Source: Pseudomonadota bacterium (GTDB taxonomy: Bacteria; Pseudomonadota; Alphaproteobacteria; Acetobacterales; Acetobacteraceae). Taken from it: DNA of 64,000 nt. Positions within the stretch are counted from its first letter, which is position 1; each line of letters begins with the position of its first letter. Where the stretch lies: contig JAJXWD010000007.1 of NCBI GenBank assembly GCA_021781835.1, forward strand, positions 36,659-100,658, read 5' to 3'. Below are positions 58,240 to 64,000 of this stretch, piece after piece. Below the pieces are notes generated by a model, which had not been told where the DNA came from, ran no database searches, and saw nothing but the letters and a program-made list of their open reading frames with translations. A program made the translations under genes and the position numbers.

Positions 58240-59067
58240 ATGCCGGCACCGCCTCTGCGCGCTCCCTCCCGCGGCTTTGCCGTCATCCTCGGGACCAACG
58301 AGATCGCCTCCGCCACCGCCGTGCGCCTGCACCAGCAGGGCTATTTCACCGTGCTCTCCCACGACCCGCACCCGCCGGTGATCCGTCGGCGCATGGCCTT
58401 TCACGATGCGCTCTATGACGACACGATCATCCTCGACGGCATCGGCGCCCAGCGCGCCGACGGGCTGCGCGACCTGCTCTTGCAACGTCGGCAAGGTGGG
58501 CGCGTGGCGGTCACCGAAATGGGCCTGACCGACCTGCTGGTGCTGCAAGTCCCCGACCTGCTGATCGACGCACGCCTGCAAAAATACCACATCACCCCAG
58601 ATTTGCGGCATCTGGCGCGGCTCACCATCGGCCTCGGCCCTAGCTTCGTGGCCGGCGAAAATTGCCAGCTCGCGGTCGAGACCCGCCCCCTCCGGCGCGG
58701 GCGCATCGTACAGGCCGGCGCCACCGACCGGCCAGATGGCCGCGCCCGCCTGCTCGGCGGGCGCGGCGCCGAGCGTTTCGTGCGTGCCCCCTTCGCTGGG
58801 CGCTGGCACACACCGCTCGAAATCGGCACGCGCATTTTCAAGGATTACCCGGTCGGCTTTCTCGACGGCGCGCCGATGCTGGCGCCCTTTGACGGCGTGC
58901 TGCGCGGCGTGGTGCGCGACGGGCTGGAAGTCCAGCCGGAGGTGAAACTGCTTGAGATGGACCCGCGCGGCCGCCAGGCGGTCTGGTGGGGGCTCGAGGA
59001 CCACGCGCTGAGCCTCGCCAATGCCGTGCTCAAGGCGGTGATCCTCCACGCAAGCCGGGTGCATTGA
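58240..59067 (+). CDS. YqeB/XdhC-like molybdo-enzyme accessory protein
   Basis: The 275-residue protein opens with FAVILGTNEIASATAVRLHQ, a Rossmann-like start, then GYFTVLSHDPHPPVIRRRMA and later TIGLGPSFVAGENCQLAVET, PVGFLDGAPMLAPFDGVLRG. This resembles the YqeB family linked to selenium-dependent molybdenum hydroxylases and XdhC-like proteins, which insert or sulfurate molybdenum cofactor. No molybdenum hydroxylase is in the window. Its place next to the nif cluster may be chance or may reflect molybdenum handling. AGGAG precedes the ATG. Confidence 0.65.
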   Translation: MPAPPLRAPSRGFAVILGTNEIASATAVRLHQQGYFTVLSHDPHPPVIRRRMAFHDALYDDTIILDGIGAQRADGLRDLLLQRRQGGRVAVTEMGLTDLLVLQVPDLLIDARLQKYHITPDLRHLARLTIGLGPSFVAGENCQLAVETRPLRRGRIVQAGATDRPDGRARLLGGRGAERFVRAPFAGRWHTPLEIGTRIFKDYPVGFLDGAPMLAPFDGVLRGVVRDGLEVQPEVKLLEMDPRGRQAVWWGLEDHALSLANAVLKAVILHASRVH

Positions 59068-59303
59068 CCGTCTTCGCCTGGTTGGGGACTTCGCAGACGC
59101 CCGGGGCCTAAACGCCACTCCCCCGGCGGCAAGGCTGGCCGCGCGCCATTGTGCGGGGCAATGCCCCTTGCTAAGAGCATCCGCACCATGTCTCGCAGGC
59201 TCGTTCGATGATTGGGCTCACCTCTGGCGCGCGGCGTCTGGCCGGTTACGCGCCAGACCGGCCCGGCACAAACGGGGCGGCTTCATATAAGACTGATTTT
59301 TAA

Positions 59304-61463
59304 ATGGCGGGGCTGCTCGCCAAAGCTTTCTGGTGGACGGCCAGCCTGCCGTTTGGCGCCCGCTACCGGCGATGGCGCGGACGCAAGGTCGCTCTTCAGC
59401 GTCTGCGCCTGTTTGCGCCGGCCAGCCCCAAGGGCAAACCAAGGCCGCCCCTCATACCGTCTCCGCGCGCCATCATCATCCCGGCTTCGGAGACCCCGAT
59501 TGTCTCCATCATCATTTCAACCTATGGGCAGGTGGATTTCACGCTGCTCTGCCTCTCCTCCATCATGGCGTCCGCCCCCACGGTGCCGCTGGAGGTTGTG
59601 CTGGTCGATGATGCCTATCCCGGCCCGGAGGATGTCAGCCGGCTGCGTGAGATCCCGGGCATCATCTTCACACGCAACGAAACAAACCTTGGCTTTTTGT
59701 TGAGCTGCAACCGGGCGGCTGCCCTGGCCAAGGGGCGCTATCTTTACATGTTGAATAACGACACCGAGCTTCTGCCCGGTGCGATAGACCAGCTGGTGCA
59801 GACCCTGGAAGCCCGCCCGGATGTGGGGCTGGTGGGGTCGAAGCTCATTTTCGCGGATGGCAGCCTCCAGGAGGCGGGCGGCATTCTCTGGGGCGACGGC
59901 TCGGGGTGGAATTTTGGGCGCGGCGGTGACCCGGCCCGGCCTGAGTTCAACTATCCGCGCGAAGTGGATTATTGCTCCGGCGCGTCGATCATGCTCGCCC
60001 GCGCCCTCTTCACGGCCCTTGGCGGGTTCGATCCGGCCTACGCGCCCGCCTATTACGAGGATTCCGACCTCGCGATGCGCATTCGCGCGCGGGGGCTGAA
60101 AACGCTCTACGTTCCGCGCTCCGTGGTGATCCACCATGAGGGCAAGTCTCACGGCACGGATACCAAACGCGGCGTCAAAGCCTATCAGGCCACCAATCAG
60201 GCTAAATTCGCCGCGCAATGGGGGGCGGTGCTGCGGCGGGACCATTTCGCCGGTCCGCACGATTGGCCACGCGCCCGCGACCATGGCAAGCAGCGCAAGC
60301 TGATCCTGATCATCGACCGTTACGCGCCAGAGCCTGACCGCGACGCGGGCTCACGCTCTGTTCTGGGGATTATCGAGTGCCTGATCGGCGCGGGCTGGAT
60401 TGTCAAATTATGGTCGCATGAGCGGGGCCGCACGCCTGTTTATGCGGCGGCCGTGGAGCAAATGGGCGTCGAGGTGCTCGATGAGCGCTGGCCTGGCTCT
60501 CTCTCGGCCTGGCTGGCGGAAAACGGCGCCGGTCTGGACCATGTGCTGATCAGCCGCCCCACCATCGCCCGGGCCGTTTTGTCCGCCGTCAAGGCCGGCA
60601 CGCGGGCGCCCATAAGCTTCTATGGGCATGACCTGCATTTCGCGCGGTTGCGCAGACAGGCGATGTATGCGCAAGCGCCCCAACAGGCGCGCAAATTTCT
60701 GGCCAAGGCCGCCGCCGCCGAAAAAATGGAGCGGCGCATCTGGGGGCGGGTCGATCTGGTTCTCTACCCGTCTGAAACGGAAACGATCGTGGTCCGGGAG
60801 GTTGCGCCCTGGGCGCTGGCCAAAACGATCACGCCGTTTTTCTTTCCCATCGCCGAGGCGCGTACCCCCCCGCCACAACGCGCGCTGCTCTTCGTGGCGG
60901 GATTCGCGCATTTGCCCAATGTCGATGCGGCGCATTTCCTGGTCTGTGAAATCCGGCCGGTGCTTGAGAAAATGGTTGGCCCTGTCAGCATTATTTTGGC
61001 CGGCGCCAACCCGACCGACGCCGTGCGGGCCCTGGCTGGCCCTAATGTCGAGGTCACGGGCTATATTTCAGATGAGGCGTTGGCCCGTTTATATGCGCAA
61101 GCGCGCGTCGCCATTGTGCCGCTCCGCTTTGGCGCGGGCGTGAAGGGCAAAGTGGTTGAAGCCCTGAGCCACGGGCTGCCGCTGGTTACCACCAGAACCG
61201 GCGCGCAGGGCATTCCGGGCCTCGAGGCGGTTATACCCGTGCATGACGAGGTTGCCGCCATTGCGCGGGCCTTGGCTTTGCTGCTGCAAGATGACGAAGC
61301 CTGGCAGGCCCGCTCCGACGCGCAGCGCGCCTTCGCGCGGGCGCATTTTTCAGCCGCCGCCATGCAAAAATCCGTTCTGGAAGCGTTTGAGGCCGTGGCG
61401 GCCACGGCAAAATCACATACAGGCGAATTGCCGTTAAAATCTGAAATGCCTTGGGGCTTTTAA
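59304..61463 (+). CDS. Two-domain glycosyltransferase (GT2 plus GT4-like)
   Basis: The 719-residue protein joins an N-terminal GT2 domain (about 65-320) with PIVSIIISTYGQVDFTLLCL, the acidic VVLVDDAYPG and NNDTELLPG sites, and GGFDPAYAPAYYEDSDLAMR, to a C-terminal GT-B domain (about 335-690) with LPNVDAAHFLVCEIRPVLEK and the GAGVKGKVVEALSHGLPLVT nucleotide-sugar region. It probably adds two sugars during surface polysaccharide synthesis. The ribosome site is weak. The next gene starts three bases after its stop. Confidence 0.88.
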   Translation: MAGLLAKAFWWTASLPFGARYRRWRGRKVALQRLRLFAPASPKGKPRPPLIPSPRAIIIPASETPIVSIIISTYGQVDFTLLCLSSIMASAPTVPLEVVLVDDAYPGPEDVSRLREIPGIIFTRNETNLGFLLSCNRAAALAKGRYLYMLNNDTELLPGAIDQLVQTLEARPDVGLVGSKLIFADGSLQEAGGILWGDGSGWNFGRGGDPARPEFNYPREVDYCSGASIMLARALFTALGGFDPAYAPAYYEDSDLAMRIRARGLKTLYVPRSVVIHHEGKSHGTDTKRGVKAYQATNQAKFAAQWGAVLRRDHFAGPHDWPRARDHGKQRKLILIIDRYAPEPDRDAGSRSVLGIIECLIGAGWIVKLWSHERGRTPVYAAAVEQMGVEVLDERWPGSLSAWLAENGAGLDHVLISRPTIARAVLSAVKAGTRAPISFYGHDLHFARLRRQAMYAQAPQQARKFLAKAAAAEKMERRIWGRVDLVLYPSETETIVVREVAPWALAKTITPFFFPIAEARTPPPQRALLFVAGFAHLPNVDAAHFLVCEIRPVLEKMVGPVSIILAGANPTDAVRALAGPNVEVTGYISDEALARLYAQARVAIVPLRFGAGVKGKVVEALSHGLPLVTTRTGAQGIPGLEAVIPVHDEVAAIARALALLLQDDEAWQARSDAQRAFARAHFSAAAMQKSVLEAFEAVAATAKSHTGELPLKSEMPWGF

Positions 61464-61465
61464 AC

Positions 61466-63013
61466 ATGCGCCTTCTGTCTGTGTTGCCCCCAAGCCCCTC
61501 TTTCAGCCAGCTCCGCGGTGCCGCGGCAAATCCCTTTGTTCAGCTGTCATTCTGTCTTGCGCTTGGCATGATCCTCTCGGTCATTTTGGGTACAGACGCC
61601 AATTTTGACCTGCAAAACTACCATCTCTACGATCCTTGGGCGTTGTTTCACGCAAGGCTTGGCGCGGATTATTACCCCGCGAACAAACAATCCTATTTCG
61701 ACCCTCTGGCCGATATTCCTTATTACCTCCTCACATTCGTTTTGCTGCCCAACGCGCCTCGGCTGGTGGCCGCCCTTGCCGGGTTGCCCTATGGCCTGTT
61801 GGTGTTTCTGGTTTTCAAACTATCATCGCGTTTCGTGGCCGATCGACCCTCCGCCAGCCTCGCCGCGCTTATCGGCCTCACGGGGGCAACGACGATCTCC
61901 GAAATCGGCACCACCTTCAATGACATTCTCGCCACGGACATCCTGCTCATTTCGGTGTGGTTGTTATGCCGCAATGGGTTGGGCGTGGCTTTGTTGGCTG
62001 GTTTTTTGTGTGGCTTTGGCGTTGGCCTCAAACTGACCTTGGGCGTGTTCGCCCCGTCTCTCGCGCTGTTTTTGCTTTTGTCGCCGGGCGGGCAGCGCCG
62101 GGGCCGTCTGGTGCTGCTCGGTCTTGGCATCGCCCTGGGCTTCGCGCTGGCTTATGGCTGGTGGGGCCTGGTTCTGTGGCACAGCTTCGGCAACCCGCTC
62201 TATCCCATGTTCAATTCGCTGTTTCCCTCGCAATGGGCGGCGCCGGTCCACACCATCGATCCCCGCTTTTTTCCCAAAACGGCGCTGCAATGGCTGGCCT
62301 ATCCGTTTTTTTGGGTACAGGGCAACCCGTATGTGGTGTCGGAGTTCAAGCTGCGCGACCCTCGTTTCGCGCTCGCCTATACAGCCTTGGCCCTGGCGCT
62401 GGGCGGGGTGTTTTGCAAAGCCCGGCCTTCGCGCCAAACCATTGCCTTATGGCTGTTTTTCGCCACCGCCTATGTGGTCTGGCTGCTGACCTTTTCAATA
62501 TTGCGCTATGCCCTGCCCCTTGAAGTGCTTAGCGGCATCATCGTCGCGACTGTTCTGGAGGGCCTATTGCCCAGGCCACGGCTACGTTGGACAGTGGCGG
62601 TGCTGGCGGTTTTTTGCCTCGCCTTCACGAGGCCGATCAGCTGGGGGCGGATCGGCTACGGGGAAAGCCTGATTTCCGCCCCCTTGCCCGTGCTGCCCGC
62701 CCATACCGTGCTGCTGATGCAGGGCGTTCCGCTCGGCTATGTGGTGCCGTTTTTCACGCCCCCGCCCGCCCATGCCATCCGCCTTGAAGAGCTGGATGCA
62801 CGATCCCCCGAATGGCCCCGCGTGCAGGCTCTGTTGAACCAGCACCCGCCAGTCTGGCTGCTGACCAATATGCCCGGTGTGCAAGATGGCGCCCTCCCCG
62901 TGCTGAACCAGCTAAATCTGCGGTTTGTGGAGGGTGGGAAGAGATGCGTCCATGTCGCCACGTCGGTGCAAGAGACCATCGAGCTTTGTCCGTTAGCCCC
63001 TGTGTCTCCCTAG
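61466..63013 (+). CDS. Multi-pass membrane protein, possibly GT-C-type glycosyltransferase
   Basis: From ATG 61466 the product is 515 residues with about ten hydrophobic segments and an acidic first loop (GTDANFDLQNYHLYDPWALF) that could hold the catalytic carboxylate of a GT-C transferase. A long loop with FGNPLYPMFNSLFPSQWAAP follows, and a soluble C-terminus of about 110 residues. I do not know the exact family. It lies between a glycosyltransferase and a flippase, so a polysaccharide role is likely. Confidence 0.65.
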   Translation: MRLLSVLPPSPSFSQLRGAAANPFVQLSFCLALGMILSVILGTDANFDLQNYHLYDPWALFHARLGADYYPANKQSYFDPLADIPYYLLTFVLLPNAPRLVAALAGLPYGLLVFLVFKLSSRFVADRPSASLAALIGLTGATTISEIGTTFNDILATDILLISVWLLCRNGLGVALLAGFLCGFGVGLKLTLGVFAPSLALFLLLSPGGQRRGRLVLLGLGIALGFALAYGWWGLVLWHSFGNPLYPMFNSLFPSQWAAPVHTIDPRFFPKTALQWLAYPFFWVQGNPYVVSEFKLRDPRFALAYTALALALGGVFCKARPSRQTIALWLFFATAYVVWLLTFSILRYALPLEVLSGIIVATVLEGLLPRPRLRWTVAVLAVFCLAFTRPISWGRIGYGESLISAPLPVLPAHTVLLMQGVPLGYVVPFFTPPPAHAIRLEELDARSPEWPRVQALLNQHPPVWLLTNMPGVQDGALPVLNQLNLRFVEGGKRCVHVATSVQETIELCPLAPVSP

Positions 63014-63063
63014 GCATGACCCTTCCCTATTCAGCCCAACCAGACTAAACGCACCCCTGACCC

Positions 63064-64000
63064 ATGGAAACCCAGCCGCCCCCTGCCATGACCATAACGC
63101 CCTTTGCCCGCGCCATGCGCAATGCGGGCTATTTGTTGGGGGGGAACGGCATTGGCGCGGTTTTGGGGTTTTTGACCACCGTGTTTGCCGCCCGGCAGCT
63201 GGGGTTGCAGGGATATGGCATCTTGCTGCTCATCAACTCCTTTACGGGCGCCCTGGCCACCGCCACCAGGCTGCAAACATGGCAGCCCATGCTCCAATTC
63301 GGCACCGCCCTGTATGAGGCCGAAGACCGCCCGCGCTTCCAGACCCTGCTGCGGCATTGCCTGCTGCTCGATGGGGCGGGCGCCCTGGCCGCCGTGATGA
63401 TCGGCGTGCCCATGTCCATCGTCGGCAGCCATTATCTGGGCTGGGGCGGGCATGAAAAAACCACCGCGCTCTATGTAACCTGCGCCCTGTTCATGAATAC
63501 CGGGGCGACCATTGGTGTCATGCGGATTACCGACCGCTACAGAATGGCGGTGATCGCGGATAATCTGAGCGCGCTCATCCGCTTCACCGGCGCCATCGCG
63601 GGCTATTGTCTCCATTGGAACCTGACGTTTTTCCTGGTCTTTTGGTATGCCTCCATCGTTGTGGCGTTCCTGGCGGATGGCGCGTTGTTGTGGCGGCTCA
63701 CCAGGCTCATCCCCAGCCTGCGGGGCTTCCGCTTGACCGGCGTGCCCTGGCGCAGCCACCAAACAGGATTTTGGAAACTGCTGCTGCCCACCAGCGCCGA
63801 CCAGGCCTTGATCAACGTGGCCTCACGCATCGATATTTTGATCGTCGGGGCGGTTTTGGGCGGGGCGGGCGCGACGCTCTACCGGGTCGCCACGCAGGTT
63901 AGCGATGCTCTGATGCAACCGGCGGTCTTTTTATCCCCCGCCTTGTACCCCGAATTCGTGCGCCTGCGTGAGCAGCAAGACTGGGCCAATCTGCGCAAGA
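63064..64000 (+). CDS. Wzx-like polysaccharide flippase, 3' truncated by window end
   Basis: The frame opens at ATG 63064 and is still open at the window end (312 codons visible). The product has repeated hydrophobic segments and begins, after a short leader, MRNAGYLLGGNGIGAVLGFL then TTVFAARQLGLQGYGILLLI, the N-terminus typical of polysaccharide translocases of the MATE-like fold. ATG 63088 is an alternative start. It should flip lipid-linked sugar units across the inner membrane. Confidence 0.82.
   Translation, partial: METQPPPAMTITPFARAMRNAGYLLGGNGIGAVLGFLTTVFAARQLGLQGYGILLLINSFTGALATATRLQTWQPMLQFGTALYEAEDRPRFQTLLRHCLLLDGAGALAAVMIGVPMSIVGSHYLGWGGHEKTTALYVTCALFMNTGATIGVMRITDRYRMAVIADNLSALIRFTGAIAGYCLHWNLTFFLVFWYASIVVAFLADGALLWRLTRLIPSLRGFRLTGVPWRSHQTGFWKLLLPTSADQALINVASRIDILIVGAVLGGAGATLYRVATQVSDALMQPAVFLSPALYPEFVRLREQQDWANLRK

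Overview
The window is about 64 kb of high-GC DNA from a free-living, nitrogen-fixing alphaproteobacterium. Codon use, an oxygen-sensitive-type NifA, fixABCX beside nifUSV-type genes and modABC next to nifAB all fit the Rhodospirillales, and I would guess an Acetobacteraceae relative. No rRNA, tRNA or CRISPR was found, so the family is inference.

Positions 1-31200 are mostly housekeeping genes. In order they are: a stress block (Lon-like protease, two UspA-like proteins, a metallo-beta-lactamase-fold protein), gshB, msrB, a large cysteine-free repeat protein behind an AT-rich spacer, a ClC channel, rsmA, htpG, an IS4-like element inserted in the htpG terminator, two tandem glycine-zipper lipoproteins, mreB, dapF-ftsY, a phasin-like gene, metE-metF diverging from metR with an exact MetR box, an ABC-F ATPase, a tandem 103-bp hairpin repeat, an EamA permease, a fragment of a DotA/TraY-type secretion gene, and modABC.

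Positions 31373-58040 are a nearly complete Mo-nitrogenase cluster, almost all on the minus strand. In transcription order: nifH-D-K-E-N-X, DUF269 gene, DUF683 gene, fdxB, nifQ, Rieske; then iscA-type gene, nifU C-terminal domain, nifS, nifV, cysE, nifW; then fixABCX; nifA; then fdxN-like, nifT, SIR2-like; then nifB, fdxN, a 48-residue ORF, two nifZ genes, a DUF3024 gene, an 89-residue protein and a [2Fe-2S] ferredoxin. I located six -24/-12 (sigma-54) promoters. Four of the minus-strand ones have exact TGT-N10-ACA NifA sites upstream, one (fdxN2) has only a degenerate site, and the sixth points the opposite way and reads an unrecognised 196-residue protein (46598-47188) sharing two NifA sites with the iscA-nifUSV operon. 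This orphan is the best candidate for something undescribed. Upstream of nifH, a degenerate response-regulator receiver diverges from it, followed by a thioredoxin-like [2Fe-2S] ferredoxin and a monothiol glutaredoxin.

The genes fit together as one pathway. ModABC and NifQ supply molybdenum; NifS, NifU and IscA make Fe-S clusters; NifB, E, N, X and V make FeMo-co; FixABCX and the ferredoxins deliver electrons; NifA controls the set. After the cluster come a YqeB/XdhC-like molybdo-enzyme accessory gene and the start of a surface-polysaccharide locus (two-domain glycosyltransferase, multi-pass membrane protein, a Wzx-like flippase cut by the window end).
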